The notes below the pieces were generated by a model. The model saw only the letters and a program-made list of their open reading frames with translations. It made no database searches and was not told the origin of the DNA. A program made the translations under genes and the position numbers. Below are positions 1 to 8,315 of a DNA stretch of 64,000 nt, piece by piece (positions within the stretch are counted from its first letter, which is position 1; every line of letters begins with the position of its first letter). This stretch comes from CAVSCD01 sp963726335 (GTDB lineage: Bacteria > Acidobacteriota > Aminicenantia > Aminicenantales > UBA8522): NCBI GenBank assembly GCA_963726335.1, contig CAVSCD010000004.1, positions 124,001-188,000 of the forward strand, read 5' to 3'.

Positions 1-1
1 C

Positions 2-625
2 GGGCTGATGGTCGACAGCGAGCGCCTGTATCTCGAGGTCGAGCGGGACATGGCGCGTCGGTACGGTAAAGAATTCGGCCTGGACGCCTGGCAGAGGATG
101 ATGGGGCTCAAGCCGGAAGAGGGCATGCGGATCTTCGTCGAGGAGCTGGGACTGCCCATCACGCCGGAACAAGCGCTGGCGATGCGGGACGTGGAGATGA
201 GGAAGAAGTACCGCGAGGAGGCGGAGCCCATGCCGGGGCTCTACCACATCCTCGAGGCCTTTGACGGGAAGCTGGCCCTGGCCGTCTGCACCGGGGCGCA
301 GCGGGAGTTCATGGAGATCGTCGTCGACAAGCTGGGGATCAGGGGGCGGTTCTCCGTGCTCCAAACGGCCGACGAGGTCGAGCGGGGCAAGCCCGATCCA
401 GAAGTCTACCTGGCGTGCTGCGCGAAACTGGGGCTCGAGCCGCGGTCCTGCGCCGTCCTCGAGGACTGCGAGAATGGCGCTTTGGCCGCCGCCCGCGCCG
501 GCTGTTATACGATCGTCGTGCCGACGGAACATTCCAAGGACCAGGATTTCCGCTGCGCCGATTTCGTGGCGGCGGACCTGTTCGAGGCCGAAAGGCACGT
601 CACCGCGCTTCGGCGCTTGCAGTAG
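2..625 (+). CDS. HAD-superfamily phosphatase, 5' end cut by window
   Basis: This is a haloacid-dehalogenase-like hydrolase of the beta-phosphoglucomutase/phosphatase subgroup. The frame is open from base 2 and begins Gly-Leu-Met-Val-Asp-Ser-Glu, the usual continuation of the DxDG(L/V)(M/L)xDSE motif I, so the first ATG at position 8 is not the real start and the catalytic Asp pair lies upstream of the window. Motif II is the Thr in VCTGAQ, motif III the Lys in GKPDPEVY, and motif IV the acidic VLEDCENG. A helical cap follows motif I. The substrate is not predictable; sugar phosphates or phosphoglycolate are typical for the family. Confidence 0.88.
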   Translation, partial: GLMVDSERLYLEVERDMARRYGKEFGLDAWQRMMGLKPEEGMRIFVEELGLPITPEQALAMRDVEMRKKYREEAEPMPGLYHILEAFDGKLALAVCTGAQREFMEIVVDKLGIRGRFSVLQTADEVERGKPDPEVYLACCAKLGLEPRSCAVLEDCENGALAAARAGCYTIVVPTEHSKDQDFRCADFVAADLFEAERHVTALRRLQ

Positions 626-780
626 CTGATTTTGAGGTTCGGCCGGCAGGCGCTCCATTTCAAAATCACAGTGCGGCCCCAATACCCTGGGAAGGTCAAA
701 ACTGCGCCGCCTCGTAAGCCGGGACAATGCCTTTGTTTTTCCGGACTCTTCGCCCCCTTGAAAGAGAGGATGAAGAGGGC

Positions 781-809
781 ATGAGTTCGCCGGGAGATTC
801 GTTTATAAT
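781..809 (+). promoter_or_regulatory. Candidate promoter for the SDR gene
   Basis: A perfect TATAAT lies at 804-809 in an AT-rich patch of otherwise GC-rich sequence, about 95 nt before the ATG at 904. The region 17 nt upstream (781-786, ATGAGT) is a poor -35. The rest of 626-903 shows no convincing ORF. Confidence 0.4.
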
Positions 810-903
810 AAAATTGTGGACCGTCTCGCGGAAATTCGGGAAGCCTCGAAAAGGCTGGTGTACCGACAGATATGCTGGAAAACCGTAACAGGGAGGATAA
901 ACG

Positions 904-1623
904 ATGGCTAACGATAGAATTGCCCTGGTGACTGGGAGCAGCCGTGGGATCGGCCGGGCGATCGCCGTCCGGCTCGCGGACGACGTCGCGGCGGTCGCCG
1001 TCAACTACAAGGACAACGAGCAGGCGGCCGGTGAGGTCGTGGCGGAGATAAAAAGGACAGGCAAGGACGCCCGGGCCTTTCGCGCCGACCTGACGGTCGA
1101 GAATGAGGCCAGCGGCCTCGTTGGGAAGGTCGAAGCGGCCTTCGGGCGCCTCGATATCCTGGTCAACAATTTCGGGCCGATCATCGTCAAGCCCTGGCAG
1201 GAGCTCACGACCGGCGACTGGGAATCCATGTACCGGAGCGTCTTCTTGAGCGCCGTCCATTGTGCCCAGGCCGCCCTTCCGGGAATGAGGGAGCGAGGCT
1301 GGGGCCGGATCATCAATATCGGCTACCACCGCGTCGAGCAGCTCACGGCCTTCACCGGCATCGCGGCCTACGCCGTCGCCAAGACAGCGCTCCTCATCTT
1401 GACCCGTTCGGCGGCCGCCTCCGAGGCCAAGTCTGGTATCACCGTCAACATGGTCTCTCCCGGGCTCATCGAAGGCGGCATCATGCCCGCAGGCGGGAAA
1501 GTCGGACCTGAGTTTTTCGGTAAACCGGCCGATGTCGCTGAAGCCGCGGCTTTCATCGCGTCGGATAAAGCGGCCCACGTCACCGGCACGAACCTCGTCG
1601 TCGCCGGCACTTGGAAGCTCTAG
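904..1623 (+). CDS. Short-chain dehydrogenase/reductase (FabG-like)
   Basis: This is a classical SDR of 239 residues, probably an NAD(P)H-dependent carbonyl reductase. The N-terminal cofactor motif is VTGSSRGIGRAIA, followed by NNFG (the family norm is NNAG) and the YAVAK active-site motif (YxxxK). The catalytic Ser normally sits 13 residues before the Tyr; here the INIGYHRVEQ segment has no Ser or Thr at that place, so activity may be altered. The start is supported by GGAGG at 892-896, seven bases before ATG. The stop overlaps the convergent kinase gene by 4 bp. Substrate unknown. Confidence 0.85.
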   Translation: MANDRIALVTGSSRGIGRAIAVRLADDVAAVAVNYKDNEQAAGEVVAEIKRTGKDARAFRADLTVENEASGLVGKVEAAFGRLDILVNNFGPIIVKPWQELTTGDWESMYRSVFLSAVHCAQAALPGMRERGWGRIINIGYHRVEQLTAFTGIAAYAVAKTALLILTRSAAASEAKSGITVNMVSPGLIEGGIMPAGGKVGPEFFGKPADVAEAAAFIASDKAAHVTGTNLVVAGTWKL

Positions 1624-3638
1624 TCAGATCCTGCCGCCGCCGCTTTTTCGCGGGCTTTTTCGTAGAGGAAGGCGGCCCGAAGGTAAGCGTCAGCGGCGCC
1701 AGGGTAATCCTTTTTGGATGAGAGCGCCTCGGCCGCGATCTCCTCTTTGGCAGCCTCCTGATAATGCCAGGCCGCGAGCTCCTTGGCCCGGGCCGCTGCG
1801 GCGCCCGCTTTGACTTCTTTGAGGTAGTTCCTTAGCGAGGAGAGCGAGCCGGCGTCATCGCCGCCGGCCTGGCTCAGCTCGAAAACCCGGGCCAGGATCT
1901 TGTAGAGCGTCATGGCGCCCGCGAAATCCTCTTTGGCGTAAGACTCCGCCGCGTCGCCCGCCTTGGCGGCCGCGACCCGGAATAGAAGGGGCTGTTCTTC
2001 CGGGGGGCGCTCCGCTTCCGCCTTCCGCCTCGCGAGGTCCATCTCCGCCTTGGCGGTATCGGCTTTCTCCTTCTGGTCAACCATGTCCAGGAGCTGTCGC
2101 ATCCGGTTCTGGCCCTCGGCGAGGCTTTTCTCCGATTCCTGAGCCTGGCCGGCTTCTTTATGCCGCCGGCTTTCCAGGATATTCGCGTAAGCGTCTCCCC
2201 AAACCTTCTGGTATTGGCTGTCCCGGGGGATGAACCGGCGGATGCGTTCCATCTGTTTTTGGGCTTCGTCGAGGTCCTGAGGACTCATGTCCTCGATGGC
2301 GCCCCTCAGGATCGGACTGACGATCCCTGAGGCTCCCGAGCCGCTCGTCAGGCTGCCCGACGTGACTTTGTCGAGCCACTTGGCGACCGCATCCGGGACA
2401 GACTTCTCAGCGCTGGACGAGGGGGCTGCCGGGGGCGGGGGAATTCGGTACGTGCGGGGGTCGCCTTTCAGTCCGGCACCCTCATCGGGGTAAACCACCA
2501 CCTTGTGCCGCGACGAGAATTCGGGCTCTTGGGAAGACTGCTGCTGGACGATGCGGGCGGCGATATATACGGCCGTGAAGACGAGGACCGCATAGACGAA
2601 GAGCTTCCTGAACTTTGATTTTTCCGGTTTGGCCCCGGCTGCAGCCGGCTTTTTCTTGATGGCCTCTCTTTCGACCGTAGGCAAGCCTTTTTCTATGCGG
2701 TCGAGGTCGGCCCGGAGTTCGGCGGCGGTCTGATAGCGGTTTTCTTTTTCTTTTTCCAGGCACTTCATGACCAGCCGGCCCAGGTCCTCGGAGATCATGG
2801 TATTGAGCTCGCGGGGGTTGCGGGGCAGTTCGGTCTTCTGCTTCAGGGCCACGCTGAGAGGCGTCTCGCCGTAAAAAGGGACCTTGCCGGTGATCATTTC
2901 GTAGATGATGATCCCCAGGGAGTAGATGTCCGAGCGTTGGTCGACCTCGGACGCCTCCGCCTGCTCGGGCGACATGTATTCGGGCGTGCCGACCATGATG
3001 CCGGAACCGGTGATCCCCGCCGCCTGGAGCGACCGGGCGATGCCGAAATCCATCACCTTGGCGTTCCCCTCGCGGTCGATCATGACGTTCTGCGGCTTGA
3101 GGTCGCGGTGGATGACGCCCAGACGGTGCGCCTCGGCCAGCCCCTCGGCGATCTGCTCGGCGATCGCCAGCGCTTTGGCCTCGGTGAGATGTCGCGCCCG
3201 CCGGATGAAGCTCTTCAGGTCCTCGCCGGACACGTACTCCATGGTGATGAAGTGCATCGGCCCGGCCTCGCCCAGGTCGTACATGCGGCAGACATGGGGG
3301 TGGGAGATCTTGCGGGCGAACTTGAGCTCGTTCCGGAAGCGCTCGATCGTCCTCAGGTCGGAGGCGATCTCGGGCTTGAGGAGCTTGAGCGCGATATTCT
3401 CCTTGATCTTCCTGTCGAAGACCTTGTAGACCCGGCCCATCCCGCCCTTGCCGATCTCCTCGATGATCTCGTAGCGGTCGGCGAAGGTCCCGCCCCTCTC
3501 CAGGCTGAGCGCGGGAGTTTCCAGGGTCAGGGTGGGACCGAAGGCCGCCTCATCGCCTTTTTGGAAAAGGGGGAGGCCGCACTTGGCGCAGTAATTCGTC
3601 TCGGAGGGGTTATCGAACTGGCACCGGGGGCATTTCAT
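1620..3638 (-). CDS. Membrane-anchored Ser/Thr protein kinase with zinc ribbon
   Basis: This is a Hanks-type (PknB-like) kinase of 672 residues. Residues 1-24 form a zinc ribbon with two CxxC pairs (CPRC, CAKC). The kinase domain spans about 56-320, with glycine loop GKGGMGRVY, the catalytic loop HRDLKPQN and DFGIARS in place of the usual DFG segment. One hydrophobic segment near 345-365 (FVYAVLVFTAVYIAARIV) anchors the protein. The Ala/Lys/Glu-rich C-terminal half is presumably periplasmic and has TPR-like helical repeats near the end. A signalling role is expected, but no substrate or cognate phosphatase lies nearby. It is convergent with the SDR gene. Confidence 0.93.
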   Translation of the reverse strand: MKCPRCQFDNPSETNYCAKCGLPLFQKGDEAAFGPTLTLETPALSLERGGTFADRYEIIEEIGKGGMGRVYKVFDRKIKENIALKLLKPEIASDLRTIERFRNELKFARKISHPHVCRMYDLGEAGPMHFITMEYVSGEDLKSFIRRARHLTEAKALAIAEQIAEGLAEAHRLGVIHRDLKPQNVMIDREGNAKVMDFGIARSLQAAGITGSGIMVGTPEYMSPEQAEASEVDQRSDIYSLGIIIYEMITGKVPFYGETPLSVALKQKTELPRNPRELNTMISEDLGRLVMKCLEKEKENRYQTAAELRADLDRIEKGLPTVEREAIKKKPAAAGAKPEKSKFRKLFVYAVLVFTAVYIAARIVQQQSSQEPEFSSRHKVVVYPDEGAGLKGDPRTYRIPPPPAAPSSSAEKSVPDAVAKWLDKVTSGSLTSGSGASGIVSPILRGAIEDMSPQDLDEAQKQMERIRRFIPRDSQYQKVWGDAYANILESRRHKEAGQAQESEKSLAEGQNRMRQLLDMVDQKEKADTAKAEMDLARRKAEAERPPEEQPLLFRVAAAKAGDAAESYAKEDFAGAMTLYKILARVFELSQAGGDDAGSLSSLRNYLKEVKAGAAAARAKELAAWHYQEAAKEEIAAEALSSKKDYPGAADAYLRAAFLYEKAREKAAAAGSD

Positions 3639-3840
3639 GTCGGTCGCGGCCTCGACCGCGAGGATTCAGGATATCAACTCGAGTCGAGACAGTCAAATAT
3701 ACATACGGCCGCATCGCGGAAAGCGTTGCCTGCAAGGCGCGCCACGGAACTCGGCGCCGTGACAAAGACCGCCCCGGGGCCCGGCGCCATTTCCACGAGC
3801 GCGCCGGCCGGCGCGAACGGCAGCGGCAAACGGGGCCGGT

Positions 3841-5250
3841 TTAGCGGGACGGGGGCCACTGGATCGCGCCGACCGAGACCCTCGGCTTGGCGTCGGCCGC
3901 GGCGTTGAGGGCCAGTACCTCCTTCACCGGCTGCCCTTCGTTCGCCTCGAAAAACAGGAACAGATTCCGTTCGGCGTAGACCGTGCCCTTGGGGACCTGG
4001 ATCAGCTGCTTCCGGTCGAACCCGATGTTGAAATAGACGAGCGGCCTGAAGAAAAACATCAGGCCCTCGCGGCCGTTGTTCGACAGGTAGAAGGAATTAT
4101 CGAAGAGGACTGGAGGAATCCCGTCGGGGCCGACGTTCGCGTACATTTCCTTGATCGTGCCCACGCCGATCTTCTCGGCCGGGTTGAGGAGGGCGAAATA
4201 GGGGATGTCGTCGTCGAGCCGAAGGACATCGCCGTTGACACTGACCCGGGGATAGTCCTTGAGATCCCGGATGACCGGCTGCCCTTCGTGCGGGAAGGCC
4301 ATGTGGGTGAACGTGAGGTTGTCGAAGACCATGTCGTTGTTGCGGATGGAGACAACGCCGACGGATTCGAGGACGTCGATCCGGGTCCCGGATTCGACAT
4401 AGTCCCTGCCGGCGAAGATGCGGTAGACGACGGAGGCTTTGACTTCCGGGACCTTGGGGAAAGTGCCGCTGCGGCGGATCTCGACGAACAGGGGGCCCTT
4501 GACGATCTCGCAAACGGGCGGCGGGTCCCATTCGAAGACATGCAGCCAACCGCGGGTGGGGATGAAGATGCCGGGCTCCCAGTGCATGACGCCGCTGTAG
4601 GGAGCGAGCGGCCAGCCGGGCCGGCTTTTCAGGTCGACCCGGGCGATCTGACCCGAGTCGAAATTCGTGTTGTGAGCCGGCTGGACCTTCCAGCCTCCCG
4701 CGGTGATCGGCCGCACGGCCTTGGTGATGTCGCCGTTGTTCGGGTTGCGGCCGTGGAGGCGCACCGTCATCTTAGAGTTCTCGATGACCCAAGCCGGCGA
4801 TTCTCCGGAAACGCGAAGGTCCGTGGCATACACGGGAGCCTGCGCCGCCGGATTGCCGTAGAGCAGGGCATATTCGGCCGGCCCGGAACCCTGGGCGGCA
4901 TCGAAGAACGTGATTGTCCCGCTGACCGTCGGCAGGCTCTTGACGCCGTCCGCGTCGCCCTCCCAGGCGGCCACGCGTGACAGCTGGAACGGCACTTCCT
5001 TTTCGCCCGCCGGGGTTTTAAGGACCAGCCGGGTCTCTTTCGCCGGATCGCCGATGTCGGCCGCGAACATCGAGAAGGTCACGTCGACCGGCAGCCGGCC
5101 GGCCGTGGCGGCGTCGCGTTCGGTCAGGACGATGGGCAGGCGGTGTTTCCAGGCCTGCCAGGGGTTCTGCTGGGCGGCGCTCGGGCCGACGACGACGGCG
5201 ATAGCGACAACCAGTGTCGGGAAGAACATGCGGGACCAAACTTGCTTCAT
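3841..5250 (-). CDS. Secreted protein of unknown function
   Basis: A protein of 469 residues with an N-terminal signal peptide (hydrophobic run VVAIAVVVG, cleavage likely after PSAAQ). The start at 5250 is chosen because GGAGGA lies five bases upstream; the longer open frame to 5367 has no such site and runs into a repeat element. The body is beta-rich, with many Gly, Pro and aromatic residues, and looks like a secreted beta-sandwich protein. I do not recognise a catalytic motif. It may form a unit with the secreted protein at 5509-7416 on the same strand, about 260 bp upstream, but an inverted-repeat element separates them. A role in carbohydrate binding or degradation is possible and unproven. 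Confidence 0.75.
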   Translation of the reverse strand: MKQVWSRMFFPTLVVAIAVVVGPSAAQQNPWQAWKHRLPIVLTERDAATAGRLPVDVTFSMFAADIGDPAKETRLVLKTPAGEKEVPFQLSRVAAWEGDADGVKSLPTVSGTITFFDAAQGSGPAEYALLYGNPAAQAPVYATDLRVSGESPAWVIENSKMTVRLHGRNPNNGDITKAVRPITAGGWKVQPAHNTNFDSGQIARVDLKSRPGWPLAPYSGVMHWEPGIFIPTRGWLHVFEWDPPPVCEIVKGPLFVEIRRSGTFPKVPEVKASVVYRIFAGRDYVESGTRIDVLESVGVVSIRNNDMVFDNLTFTHMAFPHEGQPVIRDLKDYPRVSVNGDVLRLDDDIPYFALLNPAEKIGVGTIKEMYANVGPDGIPPVLFDNSFYLSNNGREGLMFFFRPLVYFNIGFDRKQLIQVPKGTVYAERNLFLFFEANEGQPVKEVLALNAAADAKPRVSVGAIQWPPSR

Positions 5251-5281
5251 GGCATTCCTCCAGTTCTCAACTTCCTTCTGG

Positions 5282-5478
5282 AAGCGTCTCTTGTCGTATG
5301 ATCGCCTTACCCTTCCATAGGGTCCTGTCACGGCGCGTCCCTGTCCGTCGGACCTTGACGGAGACACTGTCCTTTCCGAAGGCCGTCCCTGATTTGAAGG
5401 GAGTGTTGGGAGGGAAAGAACTCCGAGTAAGTCTGGTGAAGTGTCTCCGCATTTCGCATCACACGAGAAGAGACGCTT
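5282..5478 (-). repeat. Inverted-repeat-bounded element, copy A of a dispersed family
   Basis: Arms at 5282-5302 and 5458-5478 are inverted copies (19 of 21 positions match; core AAGCGTCTCTT). Between them, on the minus strand, lies the 22-base core at 5320-5341 (includes ACGCGCCGTGACAGGACCC). The core and the downstream arm are shared with the element at 40154-40248, and the core alone with 45738-45759. The core lies about 70 nt upstream of the start at 5250 and points toward it. It could be a MITE-like element or a structured leader. Confidence 0.6.
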
Positions 5479-5508
5479 TTCTTCCTTCCTAACGCCTCGG
5501 CGAGGGCC

Positions 5509-7416
5509 TTAGCGGAAGTGGCCGATCCGGGCGACCTCGGCGATCGCGGTGCAGGCTCCGTCGGTATCGCCGGCGCCGTAAGCGGCATCGAGTTCGGCCA
5601 GGGCCCGTATCAGCCGCCAGGCCGTGTGCGAGTTCACCGTCTTCTCCAGGTCTTTCGACTTGTCCTGGTCGCGCTTGATGGCGAGGAGATCTCCCATGAA
5701 GCTCTCTTCGGTCGAGGCGAGACGGAGTTGGGCGAGAACCGCTTCGGCCTGTTTCATCAAGGCGCCCCGGAAGTCCTGGTATTGGAGCTCGCAGGCCACG
5801 TCCAGCGCGTAGCGGCGGTAGCTTTCGGATCCTGTCTCCATCGCCGCCGTCAGGCCGGGCGGCGCTTCATAAGGGCGCCAATCGCTCATGGCCTTCATCA
5901 ACCGCCGCCGGTCGGCCATGGCCTTGGGCAGCACCTCTCCGGTGAAGAACTCGGTCAAGGCGTCGGGGGCGGCGTCAATGATCCGGGCTTTCTCGTCTTT
6001 GACCGTCGTCACCCGGACCGGGCGCGGGTCGCCCTCGAGATAGACCTCCCAGCGGTCGAAGAATCCGTTACGGTTCGTATCGAACATCCGCACTTCGCCG
6101 ATTGTCCCCAGGCCTGAAAAATGTCCGATCTCGATCCAGCCCTCCTCGGCGCCCAGCAGGTGGATCCGGCGGTCGATTTCACTGTAGTAAAGCTCGCGCT
6201 TGGCGGCGGGCCGGCTGCGCCACTCCCGGCGCATGTTCCATTTCTGGCAGGGGCCGCCGGTGTTGCCGATGAACCGCCGCTCCCACATCCAGAACACGCC
6301 CTCCCAGCGGTAATCGTCGGTGCCCGAGAACTTCGCCGGGTCGGCGCCGTTGGCCACGGTGTCGTCGGCGTTCTCGTTCCAGGAGAAACCCGTTTCCCGG
6401 GCTTCGTAGCGGTCGGCCACCGCCCGGAGGTCCTTCCAGGGGACGACCGTCGTTTCCTGCGGCGGGCGGCGCTTGGGGTTCGTCCGGACCATGCCCGGGA
6501 AGTCGTAGGGAAGGGAGCCGAGCATGTTAAAGCCGATATCATAGTGAAGAGGGGAGGCCTTGGAGCTGCCGCGGTCGACGTCAAAGCTGTAACGAACGTT
6601 GATGATGCCGATGTCGGCCATCGGCGGTTCCCACGGGCGGAGGTAGGCCTGGTTCGCGTAGTCGGGATCGCGGCTGACGTCGTAGCTCCGGGGCACGGCG
6701 CTCACGCGCACCACGGTCTCGCTGTAGCCGTCCCCGTCCGTGTCGTAGAAGGCGAAAGGGTCTTCGGAGATGGGCGACCAGACACCGCGGAGCGGGTTGA
6801 GCTTGTTCATGTAGAAGATGCCGTCGCCGTAGGGGTCGGCCTGGAATTCGTCGCCCCGCTCGTAGCCGGTGATCTTGCGGATCGCGCCGTCGTGGTCGAG
6901 GTCGTCGCCGAACCAGGACCAGTTGAGACGGCCGTTGTCGAAATAGCGGAGGTCGAGCTCATCCCGGCGGCCGTCGCCGTCGTTGTCGATGTTGTCGACC
7001 ATGCGGTCGACCGAGCCGTCAGCGTCGTAATCGACCACGTAGCAGTCGGAGTCCTGGTCTCCGCCCTGAAGCGCGCTGCCGTCGCCGTCGTCATCGATGA
7101 TCCAGACGACGGCCTCGAGCTCGCGGAGCTTGCTGACCATGCCGGACGTCCAGAATTTCTCCTTGCGCACCAGCATCCGGTCTTTGGCCTCGCCTTCGGC
7201 CGGGACGACGAAGCTCTCGCCGACCTTCAGGTCCTTGGCCCGGGACCACCAGGGGCGGCTGGAGAAGGGGACGATCGTGCCGTCGGTCTTCAGGGCCGTT
7301 TCTCGCATCCACCAGGGTCCCTGCTCTTCTTGTCCGGCTTTAAGAGGGGTATCGGCCCAGGCCGGGAGCCACGCCAAGCCGATCAGCAGAACGACGAGAA
7401 TGGTCTTTTTAGTCAT
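5509..7416 (-). CDS. Secreted protein with calcium-binding DxDxDG repeats
   Basis: A protein of 635 residues starting MTKKTILVVLLIG with a clear signal peptide ending near PAWA. Residues about 95-250 hold a run of Asp-rich loops (DDDGDG, DQDSD, DYDADG, DNDGDG, DTDGDG), which in dockerin, thrombospondin type-3 and EF-hand-like folds bind calcium. A later DTNRNGFFD repeats the theme. The middle is rich in Trp and Tyr, and the last 150 residues are helical. No catalytic signature is recognised. ATG 7416 is preferred over ATG 7443 because GGAGAG lies between them, ten bases before 7416. Transcribed divergently from lexA. Confidence 0.78.
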   Translation of the reverse strand: MTKKTILVVLLIGLAWLPAWADTPLKAGQEEQGPWWMRETALKTDGTIVPFSSRPWWSRAKDLKVGESFVVPAEGEAKDRMLVRKEKFWTSGMVSKLRELEAVVWIIDDDGDGSALQGGDQDSDCYVVDYDADGSVDRMVDNIDNDGDGRRDELDLRYFDNGRLNWSWFGDDLDHDGAIRKITGYERGDEFQADPYGDGIFYMNKLNPLRGVWSPISEDPFAFYDTDGDGYSETVVRVSAVPRSYDVSRDPDYANQAYLRPWEPPMADIGIINVRYSFDVDRGSSKASPLHYDIGFNMLGSLPYDFPGMVRTNPKRRPPQETTVVPWKDLRAVADRYEARETGFSWNENADDTVANGADPAKFSGTDDYRWEGVFWMWERRFIGNTGGPCQKWNMRREWRSRPAAKRELYYSEIDRRIHLLGAEEGWIEIGHFSGLGTIGEVRMFDTNRNGFFDRWEVYLEGDPRPVRVTTVKDEKARIIDAAPDALTEFFTGEVLPKAMADRRRLMKAMSDWRPYEAPPGLTAAMETGSESYRRYALDVACELQYQDFRGALMKQAEAVLAQLRLASTEESFMGDLLAIKRDQDKSKDLEKTVNSHTAWRLIRALAELDAAYGAGDTDGACTAIAEVARIGHFR

Positions 7417-7451
7417 CGGTTTTGGTCTCTCCAATGAAATCATATGGGTGA

Positions 7452-7480
7452 TGTTTACTCAATCGGTCCGACTTTTTCAA
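7452..7480 (-). promoter_or_regulatory. Candidate promoter of the secreted DxDxDG protein
   Basis: On the minus strand TTGAAA (7475-7480) and TAAACA (7452-7457) are separated by 17 bases, 35 nt before ATG 7416. A GTTTAC half-site-like motif (7453-7458) overlaps the -10, so this divergent gene might share control with lexA. This is inference. Confidence 0.4.
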
Positions 7481-7496
7481 CCATTTAAAAAAAATC

Positions 7497-7525
7497 TTGA
7501 CAAAGCCCCTTTCCGGGCTTATTTT
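7497..7525 (+). promoter_or_regulatory. Candidate lexA promoter
   Basis: A perfect TTGACA (7497-7502) is followed after 17 bases by TATTTT (7520-7525). The predicted transcription start is near 7532, at or inside the first codons, which implies a leaderless or almost leaderless lexA message. Confidence 0.55.
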
Positions 7526-7529
7526 ATAA

Positions 7530-8159
7530 ATGGTGAACAAAATGGTAAACAAGATAAGGAAAGACCTCACCCAGCGCCAGAAGAAGGCGCTCAAGACCAT
7601 CGAGAGCTTCGTCCTCGAGCGCGGGTTTTCCCCGACAATCCGGGAACTCGGCCGGCGGCTGGGCATCGCCAACCCCTCGGCCGTCTTCAAGCATGTCCTC
7701 AGCCTGGAGAAGAAAGGCTACCTGATGCGGGAGGCGGGGGAGCTGCGCCTCTCCGGGTTCCCGTCGCCGCTCGACAACCAGGTCAAAGTGCCGCTCGTCG
7801 GCGTCGCCCCCGCCGGCCGCGCCCAGGAAGTCTTTGACTCGCTGGGGGAGAGCGTGGACGTTCCGGAGTGGATGGTCGGCCGCCGCCGGGGGAACATCTT
7901 CTGCATCCGTGTCGCCGGGAAGAGCATGGTGGACGCCTACATCGACGACGGCGACCGCGTGCTCCTCGAACGGACGAACACGGCCAACTCCGGCGAGATG
8001 GTCGTGGCCCGCCTCGACGACGGCACGGTCACCTTGAAGAGGCTCCGCCGGGAGAACGGGCGCATCTTCCTGGTCCCCGAAAACTCCGAGTTCACGCCGA
8101 TCGAGGTCAAGGAGCTCCGGGTCGTCGGCCGGGTCGTGGGGTTGCTGCGGAAGTACTGA
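7530..8159 (+). CDS. lexA: LexA repressor / SOS autopeptidase
   Basis: A LexA of 209 residues. Residues 13-66 are the winged helix (GFSPTIRELGRRLGI aligns with the LexA recognition region). The C-terminal S24 peptidase domain has the Ala95-Gly96 cleavage bond in VAPAG, the nucleophile Ser132 in GKSMVDAYIDDGD and the general base Lys170 in TVTLKRL; spacing matches the family. It represses SOS genes until RecA-stimulated self-cleavage. It heads a lexA-dinB-dnaE2 run, so it probably controls the cassette and itself. A second in-frame ATG at 7542 is a credible alternative start given the promoter position. Confidence 0.95.
   Translation: MVNKMVNKIRKDLTQRQKKALKTIESFVLERGFSPTIRELGRRLGIANPSAVFKHVLSLEKKGYLMREAGELRLSGFPSPLDNQVKVPLVGVAPAGRAQEVFDSLGESVDVPEWMVGRRRGNIFCIRVAGKSMVDAYIDDGDRVLLERTNTANSGEMVVARLDDGTVTLKRLRRENGRIFLVPENSEFTPIEVKELRVVGRVVGLLRKY
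7533..7550 (+). promoter_or_regulatory. Tandem GTRAAC motif, candidate LexA operator
   Basis: GTGAAC (7533-7538) and GTAAAC (7545-7550) form a direct repeat with 12-base period over the start codon, inside the longer duplication ATGGTRAACAAR that also encodes MVNK-MVNK. Some LexA proteins recognise direct repeats of GTTC-like half-sites, so this is a candidate autoregulatory site. It is not the Gram-positive CGAAC-N4-GTTCG box. Confidence 0.3.
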
Positions 8160-8198
8160 GGGGATCCCCCGTGTGGATTTCTTTTTGGAGAGGGCTTT

Positions 8199-8261
8199 TG
8201 TCATCGCGAGCGAAGCGCGGCGATCTCAGTTTGAGATGTCTTCACTGCGCTCGCAATGACA
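8199..8261. repeat. 63-bp imperfect palindromic repeat (REP-like)
   Basis: An imperfect inverted repeat reads TGTCATCGCGAGCGAAGC on the left and GCGCTCGCAATGACA on the right, with GATCTC/GAGAT inside. Sequences of this CATTGCGAGCGAAGC type are common intergenic repeats in many bacterial genomes. It sits between lexA and dinB and could attenuate or insulate transcription. Single copy in this window. Confidence 0.65.
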
Positions 8262-8315
8262 GCCGTGCGGAGAACGGCCGGGCTGGATGGTGATTCAGAA
8301 GAAAGCGAGGACATG

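Noticed and set aside
5250..5367. N-terminal extension of the secreted protein to 5367
   Set aside because: The extension lies in the inverted-repeat element, lacks a ribosome site and would bury the signal peptide.
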